Positions 1-14,383 of a stretch of 64,000 nt of DNA are shown here, piece by piece; within the stretch, counting starts at the first letter, position 1, and every line of letters starts with the position of its first letter. The stretch is from Loxodes magnus (lineage: Eukaryota > Ciliophora > Karyorelictea > Loxodida > Loxodidae). Under the pieces are notes generated by a model. The model was not told the origin of the DNA and made no database searches. It saw nothing but the letters and a program-made list of their open reading frames with translations. The stretch is from assembly GCA_946699065.1 (NCBI GenBank), contig CAMPDV010002074.1, forward strand, positions 1 to 64,000. The letters are read 5' to 3'. The position numbers were made by a program, and so were the translations under genes.

Positions 1-1510
1 TTCAAATTCATAGTTAAGCTTAAGAAAAATTTATATAGATTTGTAATTTTTGTTTGATTTAATTTACTACACTACTCAAAAAAGGCTAATTCTCATTTCT
101 TTGGAAGATTAAGTGCTTTGGCATAAAAAATTTGAATTCTAGTTAATAAATTAGCAAGTTAGCCTAGTGTATTAGTAGAGATAAATATTAATCAACTGAG
201 TATCCATTAATTTATTTAATAAGCTTCCTACTTGTCTAGCTTTCTATTTAGTATACATCTAATTTATGTAACATGTTATAGATCATAGAAATAAAATCTC
301 ATCTATAAAATAAGAAAAATTAAGTTCTTATATACTAAAAAGAAAGAAAGTGGATATTCCTCCTTTTTTATCTATTTAATGATTCTTTAAAGGTTAAAAT
401 CTTTATTTGCTTGAGTGTTATTAAGTCAAAAGTTTATGGATATCATTTTATAACAATAAAGATAATCTAAAAGGTAATAAAAAAGATGTATAAGGTATCA
501 TTCATAAATTATAATAATTTTATGTTATTTTTAAGTGTTATTAGTTAGATAAATCAGGGTTATAGATGTATAAGCACTAATAATTATTTTTGCTTATTTA
601 ATTTAAAAAATAATACAGCAAGTTTTTCGACAGCATAAATTACTTTATCTGCGGAAATTACTCAAGTTTTAAATAAAGATTTAAACTTTTTTTAATGATA
701 TTCCTTCATTTTAATATATCTTTAGTTAAGAAAATTTAATTTAAATACTAAGCTAATTTAAGAATTTTATACTTTTCGAAAGAGATAAAGCTATATCAAT
801 TATTTTCGTTGTTGTTATATATCAGAAGAACTTTTTCATGTATGGGAAATTTTATATAATAATTAAATTCATATTATTAAAGCTTAATTACACTATATAT
901 AAAGTTCTTAATTGGTAGTAGACATAAATACTCAAAAGGGCAAAATATTTCTTTTTGTGATTTTCAAATTTGTGATTGTCTTTTGTTCGAATTTTTGAGT
1001 TTACTTTTTCTACTCAATACTTTAATTTTGTGTATTATATGCCTAGATAACTTTCTAATTTCTTAATTATGAAAAAATAAAAGAGTAACTGAATTATACC
1101 TCACTCAATATCTAGTTTCTATGATATTCAAAATAATTTAATAAACCAATTAGTTATAATTATTGGAAAGGTACTATCCACTATTTTAAAGATATAAGTT
1201 TATAAGATTTCCTTAATTTATTTCTTATTACACAATTCTTCAAATTTCATTTAAGATATAACTAGTTATATTTCCTAAGACTTTTAAACAAACGGTGGCT
1301 AAAATATAAAATTTATTTTTTTGCATACTTTTATTTTTTCTTTTATCCATTGATGAAACTAATTTTTTACTCAGCTATAATTTAGCTTATCAAATAATGA
1401 TTTTAATTTCTATTTTAATATTAATATTTTGACATTTCTATCTTAAATATTATCCAAATATACACTATCATTTAAATTGTAGTTTTGTCTCTTATTATCA
1501 ATTATTTTAA
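1..1510. other. AT-rich intergenic tract
   Basis: I see no supportable gene. The sequence is low-complexity AT-rich DNA with poly-A and poly-T runs and no domain motif in any frame under the TAA/TAG=Gln, TGA=Trp reading. Confidence 0.4.
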
Positions 1511-1514
1511 ATAG

Positions 1515-1720
1515 GAAGGAGCAATCCTCCAACTGAGATTGACTTCAATTCTGGCACTCGAAAATTGGGAAAATTTGAAAGAAAAAAACGGATTCTTAGC
1601 TCTGAATATAAAAAGGAGGAAAGTAAAAGAAAATGAAATGCAAAGATAGAAAATGCAGAAGAGGAAATTCCATACTTTTAAAACTTTAATTAAACCGAAG
1701 TGAGAATAATTATTTAATGA
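1515..1720 (+). CDS. possible terminal exon, unknown protein
   Basis: A short island richer in G and C than its surroundings follows an acceptor-like TTTTAAATAG. With TAA/TAG as Gln it reads as a charged peptide (begins GRSNPPTEIDFNSG, then Lys/Glu-rich) and reaches TGA at 1,718-1,720. The composition and charge look coding, but no upstream exon or domain was recognised. It could be the last exon of a gene or a gene fragment. Confidence 0.3.
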
Positions 1721-3011
1721 TTAATAATAAATTATATTATTTATAACTTTATTGTCAGAAATTGACCTATTAAGGCTAATATATATTAGGATTAAAACAT
1801 TGTTTATGAAAATTTTATAGATTTATTAATAAAACTAAAACTAAATTACTATAAATAAATATTTATCTATTCTATCTTTTCTGTGTAATCTTAAGAATAT
1901 CAATTTTCTCTTTAAATAAATTTTAATTTTTACTTAATTTTATAAAAATATAAATATAAAATTATTTTTAAGCAATAAAGCTATCACCTAATATTTTAAT
2001 TAAAATTTTCTTTGAATGAATATGATTTTATCAAATAAACTAATATTATAAAATAATGGATTTTAAATATTTTATTTAAATAAATAAAAAATAAAAAAGT
2101 AATTATTTAAATTTTCTTAATTTTAAATATGAAATAATATAAAATAATATAAAATAAGATATAATTAATTAAGATTTTTAAATAGTTAATTTGTACTAAT
2201 CATAAAATTAGCATATTATTTATTATAAATTAATTTTATTTATAGATTAAAATATATCATTTAAAATATTTAGTGACTAAACTTAAGTATGCTTATATTT
2301 TTATTTTGTTGCTATTTTTTGTAAGATTATTTGGAAAAAATCTATAAAAGAATAATTAAAAGATAAGCAATATCTAATCTTTTTGCTTATTTTCTAGAAT
2401 GTTTATTTATATTTTATTAGTTTTTAAATTGGATTATAAACTAAAGTTATAAAGTTAATGCAAAATAAATTATACCTAATTAATTATTTATATAAAGTAA
2501 AATATTTTATACTTCCAATTCTTAATTAATTAATTTATTTTCTAGAATATAAAGTTTAAATAAGAATAATTTTAATATTATAAACTTTTATTTACAAATA
2601 GACAAGCCATAATAACTTATATTGCTTATTTATTAATTTTAATTATTTTAATTAAATTTTATTTAAATCAATTTAGTCTATAAAGTGAGAATCTAATTCA
2701 TTATTTTTCAATTTAGATTTTATAATTATATGCAAAATTTTAACTTTCTAAAGCTTTTTACAATTTTTTAAACTAATTGTTTCTTAAAAAGCAACTTTGT
2801 TAAATAAAGGTTGAAATTAGCTTTTAATTATTCAATGTAAACATTGTAAAATGAGCAAATAATTATTTAAGATTTAATTAATGTAAGCGATTTGTATTTT
2901 TTTGTAAAATATTATGTAAATTAGATTATAGTTGAATAATGGTAATAAAATTAAAGATATTAAAGCTATTTAATTAATACTTTTAATTATAAACTCATAA
3001 TTAAAAAAAAT
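1721..3011. other. AT-rich intergenic tract
   Basis: Very AT-rich DNA with no gene, RNA or repeat that I can support. It lies downstream of receptor A. Confidence 0.4.
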
Positions 3012-6000
3012 TCATTCTTCTGCTGCCTTTTTCTCTTCTTTATTCTCTTCTTCTTTATAGAACTAAATGATAGTTAGTTCCTCTTTGCTTGAGATTTATT
3101 AAAATTAAATTGCTTAATTGTCTGACTTATAAAAAGGTTTTTTGAAAAAGATACTTTCATCGTTAGAAAATGGATTGTGAGTTAAGGATACTGAAATATC
3201 TACCTTCTTGTGAGATTTTTATTCTTCAATATCTTCTTGAGGTTATGTCTGTATTTTAAATTCCTCTTTCACGGAACTATCCTAAAATGAAATTGAATCT
3301 TCGTTTAAATAATATAAGAACAAGTTACTATTATTACCAAAAACATTATGCTGCAAATAGGTCTATAGAGAAAAGTCCTTCTAGTCGAATAGAAAGTTTT
3401 CTTTGGTTAGTTATTTCTAAGCTTGAAATTTTCTAAAATTGAGATAAAGGAATTAGTTATTAATGTAATGATGCATTAAGTGATCGTTTTTCTTTAATTA
3501 AAATACCCATCTAAATAAATAAGTTTCATCTAGCTCGAAAATTGTTAGCAAAGTTTGATATTTTCTCTAAAATTTGTAGCCTACCAAAATACTTATAAGA
3601 CATCCAAATATGAATAATATTATTCATATTCTTATGTCTATGACAAGACTAGATAGACTTATTCTAAAAATTTGAATAATGGCGTGATTTATATTGCAGC
3701 TGAGAAGGATTAGTATTCATACATTCACTTTTGGATAAGAGCAAGGTCAAGATTTGTAAGTATAGTAAAACAATATTACCAAGATTATTAGGTAAATAAC
3801 AGAATACGCAAATTAATGATTCTGGAACATTAAGTTAAATGTAACTAAAATCATCTAAAATACTCTATACCCAACTAAATAATTCTTTTCATACTTTATT
3901 TTCATAACGTATCCGTATAATTCTTGTCATATCAGAACTGTTTAAGTTCCAAAAATTGTATATGCAAAAAAGCAGAAAGAGCATATTACAACGAATAAAA
4001 GGTGACTTCCTTATCAACATTCTCAATTGCAATCTTTGTAATGGAAAGATTCTTAATACTCTAAGTTACCACTTTTATTCTTATCTACTCCTTCCAAGCA
4101 AATAAATAAATCCATAAAATTTCAGTTAAGAGGAAGGTAAAAACTATAAGCCAAAAATGGTCCAAAGTAATAAGAAAAACTTCCTATAAACTAAAAAAAT
4201 TATCCTTTCTAGAATTCGAGTTTCAAAATTGTGGAAAAAAAGCAGAGAATCCAAATAAAAGTTACAGTACATGCTACTAATTAGTTAGAATATTATCTAT
4301 TATTTGAAACTCAAAAAATGTTTACGAAATCTAATTTAACACAACTCATTATAAATTCTGCTGTGAAACCATACTCTGATATATCTGGACCTACAGAAAT
4401 GATTTATAAAAAGCACAAAACTAGATGTAAAATATAAATGAAATCTCAACTAGACATTACTAAACATCTATCTAGTCTAATAAATTTATAATTACTTTCT
4501 AATTTAATCTCGCAGAATGAAACTATAATTACTAGAGAAAGCATCACAAAAGATACCACATATTTTATTATTTTTCCGTTTCTGAATTCCTTTTTATCTC
4601 TTTCCTTAAAAGGACAGGATAAGCGCCAAATATAGTCATATGCTCCTGTACTTCCATCTCCTCACATGAAAGGAGATTTAAAGTCAAAAATGACACTACA
4701 AGTGACACAATAATATCCTATATTTTAAACTTTTCATAGTCCTTATTCATCTTTGCGGTAATTAATAATAGATCAAGCATTACTTTCTCTATCATTTGAG
4801 GAAGAATCAATACTAACTTTTCCAGTAGTTCCAATGAATTTAACATTCCTCATTTCTTTGATTATATTGTTTATATCGGTATAATTTTACCCTGAGCTTA
4901 TTAAATTTTTAAATGTGTGAGCTCCTAGTAAAATGGAATCGAACTCAATAAGAGAATTGTTTGCTATCTAGGTTGTGAAATACTTTTTACTTAATTCCAA
5001 TATTTTCTAACCAAATTCTCCAATTTATCCTATAGGAAAATATTCGATAGTCCCCTTAGTTACAGTTTATATTTTGTATATTTCTTCACCTTACTCAATT
5101 AAATTTTAAGTTAGCCAGGAAAAAGCGATAAACTACAGATCTCCTTCTCTTGCTCCAAGATCATAAAAGTGTTTTAGAATAAGCTTAATATCATCTTAGT
5201 AGGTGATGATAAGTACGATTCTTGTCTATTTATATATTTTTTACACTATATCTTATCAATAGATACTATTTTCAGTTTTTATTTCCCCAACTTGTCTTTC
5301 TTCATTAACGATGCTTATTTTGTAGTGACTCAATTCCTTTATTAAATACTCGTAAACTCCTTCTGCCCAAGAGTTATTTTGAAAAATTACTCCTACTGAT
5401 TTTCATCCCTGAAAATAGCATGTCCACGCAGCTAAAACAGCTGAGTAAGCTTCAGATTGGATGCTTCTAACAAAGAAAGGAAATTTTTATTTATCCGACA
5501 GCATAGGAGCTGAGTTACCACCAGAAGTACAAGGGACTGTAAAATTTTGCTATTCGAAGAAATGGTAAAGTTTAATAGAGTTAGCACTAGTCTCTGGCAT
5601 AAAATGAATGAGTCCATAATCATTCTTTTTTATGCTTCATTCTCTATAAACGTAATCATAATTGAAATATTCTGCTCCTGTATATAATCTAGTTACTTGA
5701 AATTGATAATATGGTAGCAAGTCACTTAGATTGTTAACATAAATAACCCCAAATTCTCTCCCTTAATAGTAATACTAAACTCACTAAACTTCTTTTCCAT
5801 CAGGATTTTTAGGATCAGAGACCATACTTATTGGTATTTAAATTAAGCTATTATCAGGAATATTTGTAGTCCCATCAGGCCAAACTATTTATTCATCAAT
5901 ATGAATTGAAGTAATATTTACAGTTCCTACTACCTTTACCTTATCTAATTGCACATTCAAGATTAAAGACTGCGAAATTAATTTAGAAAGTACCTTGTTT

Positions 6001-6917
6001 ATTATCTAATTTGTTTGGTCATTATTAATATAACTATTTTCATGGTAAAAATCAAATATTTGCTATAACACTTCTTCTAAGCAATAAAGCTAATACTCTT
6101 AGAAGCTTTTAGTTATTTTTTATCCAAAGTTGAAACCAATAAACCCATTTAAGTTATATTTGGTAGTTAAATTTCAAATTTGTCAGGAATTCTTAAAATC
6201 CATAATGAAAGCTTTAGTTTTGAATTTCTTTTTTAAGAATTGCTGTATAAAAGTATCGAAGTTATACTGGATATTGCTATAAAACTTGGAAATTCCTTTT
6301 ACTTAAACTTCATTCGTAATAATGGCGAACTGCAAATTTTAATTACTAAAATCAGGGACCATTCATAAATATACCATATTCCTTAATTTTTCTTGCATTA
6401 GCTCAGGTTCTTTTGTAGAAAATTAATCTGCAAAATAGCCCATCGATGATCAGTTAAATTAATCTAGGAAATTAATAATTATTCCTGATAGCGATTCAGT
6501 GCTAGGAAGTATATAATGAGAGAACTGACCCAATTTAAATTGGTTGCTTCTTTATTCTTTGGCTACTAAATGAATAATTGAGTTTTAACTCGAAAAAATG
6601 GAAATTAATTAAGAGATCTGAATACTGCTAGTCATATCTACTATAATATCCAAATGTTCTTATTTTCATTGCTAAGTAAGATCCAAAAGATGATTCATTG
6701 TATAGTTATTTAGAGTTATTTCTAAAAGTTAGATATATAAAAGATAATTATCTTTACGGAAACTCTCATAAGTCTATTTCAATAAATAACTAACCTATTA
6801 TTTAATAAGTAAATCTAAGTTATTATCATCTCTTTTATCATAAAGGTAAACTATTTTTCAAGCTCGAAGTATCAAAACTAAAAATAAAAGCTAAAATGGT
6901 AAGAATAGCCTTGCCAT
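3012..6917 (-). CDS. receptor A: PBP-like ectodomain, multi-TM
   Basis: One uninterrupted frame of 1,302 codons from ATG at 6,917 to TGA at 3,012-3,014, with TAA/TAG as Gln and internal TGA as Trp. A hydrophobic start (MARLFLPFQLLFLVLIL) is a plausible signal sequence. The middle carries type-1 periplasmic-binding-protein/ANF-receptor hallmarks: PFFVRSIQSEAYSAV, then GWKSVGVIFQNNSWAEGVYE, in which the conserved first Trp is a TGA codon. Several hydrophobic segments follow and the tail is Lys/Glu-rich (ends KKAAEE). It is a diverged paralogue of the genes at 20.5-24.5 and 49.1-53.0 kb. Family knowledge suggests a surface receptor binding a small ligand; ligand and output are unknown. No intron was needed. 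Confidence 0.85.
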
Positions 6918-9900
6918 TTTATAAAGTACTAAGTTTTAAAAGAATTTATAATAAATTAAATTAAATAGGCTTCTACTTTACATTATTAATTTAAAAAATC
7001 CCAGATTAATAAAACATTCAAAGTTGTAGATAAATCTTTAGATTTAAGTAAATATCCAAATTTTTTAATAACTAGAGATATGTTTAACCCCTACCATTCA
7101 AAGGTTTACCTAATTTTTATTATTGAACTTGTATTTAATTATTTATACATTGCTAAAACTTTATAAATTATGCTTATATATTTCTTTAGCTTATTTATGG
7201 AAATTATTGTTTAAATCAAATCTATTTCTTTTAGCTTTTGCAATATGAGAAAGTAACATTCTATCTAATATTTATAATTTATTATGTTTTGATCTTGACT
7301 ATGAAAGTAAATTGAATGTGGTTAATTTTGAATCAAAAGGTTAGCTTTTTTCTACAATTTTATTGATCTATTTATTTTTATTTTTCGCATTAAATGAATA
7401 GGTAAAAAATTATCGATGCTATTTACTTAATTTATTACTTGGTTTATTCTGTTAATTTTGCTAATTTAATTATCCAACATTTTTAACTAGAAGATTTAAT
7501 TTTAGATAATTGATATAAACTTCTAGATATTTCTTTTATCTCTCGTTTACTTTCAAATGCTTAAGCCTATTAACAGAAAAGATAGATTTTATTCTGTATA
7601 AAATTTGGTTTGAGCAATCTAAAGCCTTTGAATAATATTAATAGTTTATTTACCTTTTAGTTTGCTCAATAACTATTATTATTTTCCCTCATATACCAAA
7701 AATCTATATGCATTCATTTAATAACAAAGAACTTTAATTGTCAAATAGAAACTTTCAAAGTATAAATCTAATTTTTCAACTCTGATATTAGAGGAAAAGT
7801 GTAGTAAAGGTTAAAAGATTTAATAGGATGTTAGATCCTTATATATCTTTCTAATCTAACTAAATATATCATTTTAGTATAATTATAATGTTGATAGCTA
7901 TATTTAATCTTGAAGTAACTGGATAATTTTAACTTTTGGCCTTTTTATAAATTTACAAGTAGAATGCTAGTCAATAATATTAAAATTCAAATATTAGGAG
8001 GAAAAGTCTAGTTCAGAATAAATAAATTAAAAATGCATATTGTTTTTTATAGATAGCTGGATTAAAATGCATCTAAGCTAAAAAATTAGAAACCTGAAAG
8101 CTTTTCATAATAAATATAAATTTTAATCTCACAACAAATGAGATAAATATACTTGGCTAGAGATATATTAGCTATATATATCATATAATTAGTTATAAAC
8201 TCTTATGTTTTCATTATAAAAATATACAAATGAGAGTTAATAAACTTACAAGACTCTCTTTAAATTATCAAGTTAGTTTTAGATATTAGTTTATAAGCAA
8301 AACAGAATTATTTAGTAGCTAATAGTTTAAAAACCTTAGCTAATAAATTTAATTCTATTATTTTAAATGTAACTTTATGGTCTCATATCATATATCAAGA
8401 TAATTAAGCTATAGGTAAATATATAAGCATACACACTATTATATAACATTTAGAATTTCTTTATTTCCTATATTCGCTAAAGCAATTTATAATAATCAGG
8501 ATAAAGTAGCTTTATTAGAGTAATCAATATAAACTTTTTAAATTTAATAGTCTAATTTATTAATCTACTAGCAAATTAAAATTAAAGCCATTCTTAGTTA
8601 GGCTTGTAATATTTTATTATTTAGGTATAATAATCTTCTTAAACCTTTCAATCTTAAATTATTTCAATTTCCTTGCTATAGATACAATTGTTAAATTTAA
8701 CTTCAATTATAACATTTTTTATTATATGAAATATTAAAAACTAGCAGCGTATGTCCAGTTCTTCCTTTATTTAACTTTCTAAGTTTCTAATAAATCCATT
8801 ATTTTAGATCTCAATTTGCATTGATGATTTTCTACTATCGATATTATTCTTTAGAATCACTCTTATTCAATTAAATACACATAAAAATTAAAAAATATCT
8901 CCAAATCTAGATTTTAATATAGTGCTGTTTAAACTCTTAACGTAAATAAAGCCAAGATTGTAGAAACTATTTTATATGAATTTGATTTATTTTAGAATAA
9001 ATTATAACTATAAGCTATTTATTTTTGGTTCCTTATATGTAATTTATTACCTTAGTATTAAGATAAATTATAATAGAGATCTTAAAAATAAAACCATTAT
9101 AAATTATATTATTGTTGGTTTTAAGAGTTTATACCTCAAGAGGAAACTTTCTTTATATGAAAATTGTGTCAAAACCTTTCTTTTTAACGGGTTTATCTTA
9201 GATTAATTTTTGAAATAATTCTCTAAATTTAGGAAATTATAAGATGATGCTTTTTTAAAGATTGACTAGTAAAAATAAAATATTTTTGCATAGCATTATT
9301 AAAGTTAAATTGGAACCAAGTAATTTTAATTTTATAAAGGTATTTTTATCTACAACATAATTAGATAAAACTAATCTATACAAATTAATAAAAAAGAAGG
9401 AATGCCAAAAATATAAAATCTAATGTTCTATATTTTAAATTCTAAATTAACACTTTCTTTAAGATATATTTCTAATTTTTTTGCAAACTGATAAGATAAA
9501 AAACTATGAAAAATCTTAAAAAAGAAAGTTTAAGATTAATTAGATAATTGGTAACACTTTTATAATTCTAATACATTCAAGAGAAAAGAATAACTTCAAT
9601 AAATAAAAATAAAATTATTACTAAAATAAGTAAACCAATGTATATATCAAATTTCTTTAGCAAAAGTATCTATAAAAGAAACCATGTAAGCAAGTTATTG
9701 CTGAAATAGTAGAAATTAAATTTGATTGATTATTAATTAGGAAGAAATTACAATAAAAATAAAAATTTGCTTTAAGGTTTTTATTTTTAGCCTTTTATTT
9801 TATATTTAATCTAGGCTATGAAAACTTAGAATAACTAAAGTTCTCATAATAGAAGAATAAATAGGCAATTTGATGATTATTAAATTCTTTAGATAAATAG

Positions 9901-10802
9901 AAAAATTTTAATATAATAAAAAGATTATACTAAATCTGTGAAATATTTACTAATCTACATAAAAGCATTCTACTCCTTTGAGAATAGTTGAACTCTTTTA
10001 GATCTTATGAGCTTAAAATCACTTTCTAAACATAATTTTGCAATAATCATAAGATTAAAAGATATAATAATTTATATAATTCCTCAATAAAAAGCATATT
10101 ATATACAAAATAAATATAAGTGAAACTAATATATAATGCACTAATAAATTAATTTATTATTATTTGCTTATAGCTTTATCATTATATTTAATGAAGCATA
10201 TATCATAATTATTAAAATTAAATTAGCTAGGTATTCATTTCAATTAAGAAATTACAAAGGAATTAATGCTAATTAAATTAGTTGAATGGTTTGATTATTA
10301 CAAAATAGGTAGTGGAATATAAAATAGAAAATTGCTACATAACTAAGTATTTGTTTAAGTTTAATTATACTGATATGCATTACTTGCTACTAGTAATAGT
10401 TTAAGATTAATAAGGATTAAGTTAATTATATTTATTTAAATTATACATTTATTTAATAAATCATTTCTATTAATTATCCTACTTGCTACTAATATACATT
10501 AACTTTATTCATATTCTACTTCAGTTTAATTTATTTGAGATTCTAAAAGCAAAAGATTGTCCTTTATGTATCTAAAGTTTATTTCTTTAAAAATTTTCTG
10601 GTGAGAATATAAAATAAATGAGTATATAGAAAAAAGGGAAAAAGTTAATAAAAGTAATTCTATATAAGGAAATAATATAAGCTTTAATTAAGTATATTAC
10701 ATGCATTATTAATATTAACTCATATAGATATAAGATAAGCTAGTTAGTAAAGTTTTATAATTATAATTTTCTTTTAATTTATAAGATTAATATTATTTTA
10801 AC
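6918..10802. other. long AT-rich intergenic region
   Basis: About 3.9 kb with no supportable gene. A 76-codon standard-code frame at 8,976-9,206 is a chance stretch without domain or paralogue. The part just upstream of 6,917 presumably holds the receptor A promoter, but no motif stands out. Confidence 0.4.
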
Positions 10803-10875
10803 AAGGTTTTAGCGCAGTCGGTAGCGCGTCAGTCTCATAATCTGAAGGTCGTGAGTTCGATCCTCACAAACCGCA
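10803..10875 (+). tRNA. tRNA-Met (CAT), elongator type
   Basis: Cloverleaf with D stem GCGC/GCGC, anticodon loop CTCATAA (anticodon CAT) and T arm GTGAG-TTCGATC-CTCAC. The anticodon-arm core TCAGTCTCATAATCTGA is the common eukaryotic elongator Met form. The acceptor strands are AAGGTTT and AAACCGC, so pairs 1-72 and 2-71 do not match while 3-7 do. The 3' end is followed by a T run, as expected for a Pol III terminator. It is either functional with 5'-end repair or editing, or a slightly decayed copy. Confidence 0.85.
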
Positions 10876-11403
10876 TTTTTATTGTATAAATTTTAGCTTA
10901 TGGACTTTAATGAACTTAAATTTAAATATAACCAAAATATAAACTAATAATTATCTAATAACACATTAGAGTTAAATTATACAACACTCACATAACTATT
11001 CTATTGTCTAAGATTAAAAAACTTTAATAAATATTTGTATATTTCATTAAAATAATTAATCTTTATCATATAATAAACTTATACATTTAATTCCTAATCT
11101 CTATGTAAAGCAATATTTTAGAGTTATATTTGCAATAGAATTGATTAAGCAACTGAAAAGTTTTATAAAGAATAAAAAAATAGCAATATCCCTTTAAATC
11201 TAAAGTTTACAAACAAGATAAACAAAAGTATGATATAATATTTAAGATTATTTATTTATTTATTTAATATTATTAAACAATAACTTCGCTATAAATAGAT
11301 AGATAATTAATAATTTATCCTAATAAAACTAATTAATTAAGGTTATTACTAAAGTTAATATTTTAAATATAAATTTATAAAGAAAGAATAATAGATGCTG
11401 TAA
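10876..11403. other. spacer between tRNA genes
   Basis: AT-rich spacer without a recognisable gene between the tRNA-Met and tRNA-Leu genes, which share the plus strand. Confidence 0.4.
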
Positions 11404-11487
11404 GGCAGTTTGTCCGAGTCGGTTAAGGAGACAGACTTAAGATCTGTTGCACACTAGTGCGCGTGGGTTCGAATCCCACAGCTGCCA
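11404..11487 (+). tRNA. tRNA-Leu (TAA)
   Basis: An 84-nt class II tRNA with a long variable arm. The acceptor GGCAGTT pairs with AGCTGCC (one G-T), the anticodon loop is CTTAAGA (anticodon TAA, reading UUA), the T arm is GTGGG-TTCGAAT-CCCAC and the discriminator is A. A T run follows. A copy identical over all 84 nt lies in inverse orientation at 36,491-36,574. The long variable arm assigns it to Leu, so it is not a suppressor tRNA-Gln. Confidence 0.95.
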
Positions 11488-14383
11488 TTTTTCTCGCTCT
11501 AAATTTAATTTTCATATTATATTAAATTTAATAAATACAAAAAGATTTAACCTAATAGGTATACAACTTAAATATGAATTTGTATATAACAAAAATACTT
11601 AAAAATAAGAAAAAATGTTTTATTTGATGAGTAATAATTTTATTTATAGTTATTTATTTAATATTAGTAGTCTGTTGCAAATAAAATGTTATATCTTATA
11701 AAAAATATGAGACAGAAATAAAATAATATTTAAAAATGAAATTCTTTTTTTCATGACTTTAATAAAGAGATAATCAAAATTTAAAAATAGTTTTTTATCT
11801 TTAAAGATGCATTGAAATTAGATGATAATGAAAATCTAGTCATATGTATTTTTATTTTAATTTAAGCTTATAGCAATAAAAGCATAAAAGAAATAAAAAC
11901 TTATATTAAGTTTAAAATTATTTAGTTAAGAAACTATATAAATTTATCAAGAATAAACTTTTAAATTATTTATTTTTATAAAAAGCTTCATAGAATTCAT
12001 TGCTGAGGATTCAAAATAATTATTTTATTATTTTTTTAGTTATATATAATTATATAAAAAGATAGGGATAAAAGGTTTTCATGCTTAATATAACTACAGA
12101 GGGTTAATATTTTTCTTATCTTGTTGCTTTCATTTTATCAAATATTCTTCATAAAATACTAAATTTTTTTATCAAATTTCCTTAAAAACTTAAATTCCCG
12201 CTTAATAAGCCATTTCACAATTTTGAATGTAGTCTATTACCTTATATGTGACTAAGCATATTATCTTTTAATAAAACTAAATCAAAATATTAAGATTATA
12301 GAATATATCACATAGAAATCAAAGCAAAAATAGCTAAGAGTAGATAATTATATTTAATAAGCTTAGAAACTTTTATAATTTATTAGATTACTTGACTCAG
12401 ATAAAATATTATAAAATAATAGTTTTATTAGTTAATTTATTTAAATACATCAATTAATTAAAGCATCACAATATTTTAGTTTTGTATATATCTCTTAATA
12501 ATTCATGCTTTCATTATTTATATTAATTTTTTTACTTAAACAATATCCTTTTTGCTAAAATTTATTGCTTTTATCTTGCAAATCAAAACAATAAGATATG
12601 CAATATAAAATGTCTTTTATATTAATGCTAAATTTATAAAAAAATCAAAATAGTTATAGCTCAAAGTTATTTAAATAAATATTTGATATAATTTTATTGC
12701 TAATAGACTTTTATCTAAAGTTATATCTGAATTTAACTACTCATTTAGAATTTATTTCGAGCTTTACTCTTAATGTTTTAATGATATGTTAGATGTATTA
12801 TTAGTTCTATAATTTTCTGAACCAGAAACTCATATGAGGCTATTATTTAGACTTTTGGTAAAATGTACATTAAGTTTAAAAGAATTGAGATATTATTTTG
12901 CTTTATGCATATTTGCATGCTAGTTTCTACATTTAAGGTAAAATATTAATTTATTATTTAATTGTAGAGTCTTAAAAACAGCAATCTTTATTTTCATCAT
13001 AGAAGTAAAATTCTAATTTGAAACTTTATAGTTATTTATCATGCTGGTATACTCTGTTAAGCAAGTATAAGTAAATTAACTTTATATAATCATTAGTTAG
13101 ATTCTTAATTCTGATAATTTTTAGCTACTTTTTTCATTATGAGATATCGATAATTTATCATATTCAGATGTGAGAGAAAATTTGAATTTCTATTTCAAGA
13201 TTCTCTTATACTTTCTTAATTTATTTTATTTAAGCAAGTTTATATTCCAAGACAAATAATCTAATTTATATATATTTTAAGTTCTTAGTAAAAAAGCCTT
13301 CAAATAATTATATCATCTACTTCATTAAATTTTATTTATGCCACTTAAACAAAAAATCTATTAAAATGTACTTAGCATACTTAACTAAATTAAAATTATT
13401 CTTATACATCAGCAATTTTGATTAATTATATCGATTTTACTACATTTTAAAAGAATCTTCCAAACTTTATGCTAGTTGCACAGCTTTTTTTAGCTTATTT
13501 GAAAAATAAATCCTCACTATAAGGGGAAATATTCACTTTATTTATCAAAACTCATAATCAATTAAATTTCTAAGAATTATATTTATTAGTAACTTAATAA
13601 GCATAATGATAACTATTCTTTACTATCATTATAGAAATATTTCAGGTAAATTTCTTTATTTATTAACCTTTTCTTTTCTTACTAGATGTTTAGAAATTTA
13701 GTTACAGAATAAATTTTTATAATCTACTTTAGTGTATTAAGATATATCAACTATTATAAATCAGCTAAATTATATGATTCAACTTGATAAATTTAAATTA
13801 TTTCCTTCTAATTTTATATTTTAAATAAGTAGTTAGTTACTTACACACTTATAGCTTTTCTTTAAGTCTTTAAATGAATTTTCATAAATTTCTTAGCATA
13901 TTTAAACTTCTCCTTTATACTAATTAAGTGTTGGTAGCTTGTCATCCATACAGCATTTTCTCTATCCTTTATATATATAAAATTCTCATCTATCCTATAA
14001 ATTATGAAAAGATAAATTAGACGAATATAAGAATATTCTATTATGAATAAGTTATTTTCTGCTTACATCATATACTTATTATCATAAAGCTATCCATTAA
14101 TAATTATTATTTACCTAAAGTTTACTAACTAAGAATTAGTACTTTTATGTACTAAAAATAAATAAGGTATCTATTATCACTTTATTCTAATATTTACTCA
14201 TTAACTACCTTTTAATTGGTAGCTTTAAGTAAATTTAGATTTGAATTTAGTTATTTTGTATTATGAATGTAGAATCTTAATAGAAGAGATTTACTAATTT
14301 TCTAAAATTAAATATAGAGATTAAATTAAACCTATAATTAGATTTAAGATTATATTAAAACAGAAAATATATAAACTTATTAA
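11488..14383. other. AT-rich intergenic region
   Basis: About 2.9 kb without a supportable gene. It has numerous A/T runs and no domain motif in either strand. Confidence 0.4.
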
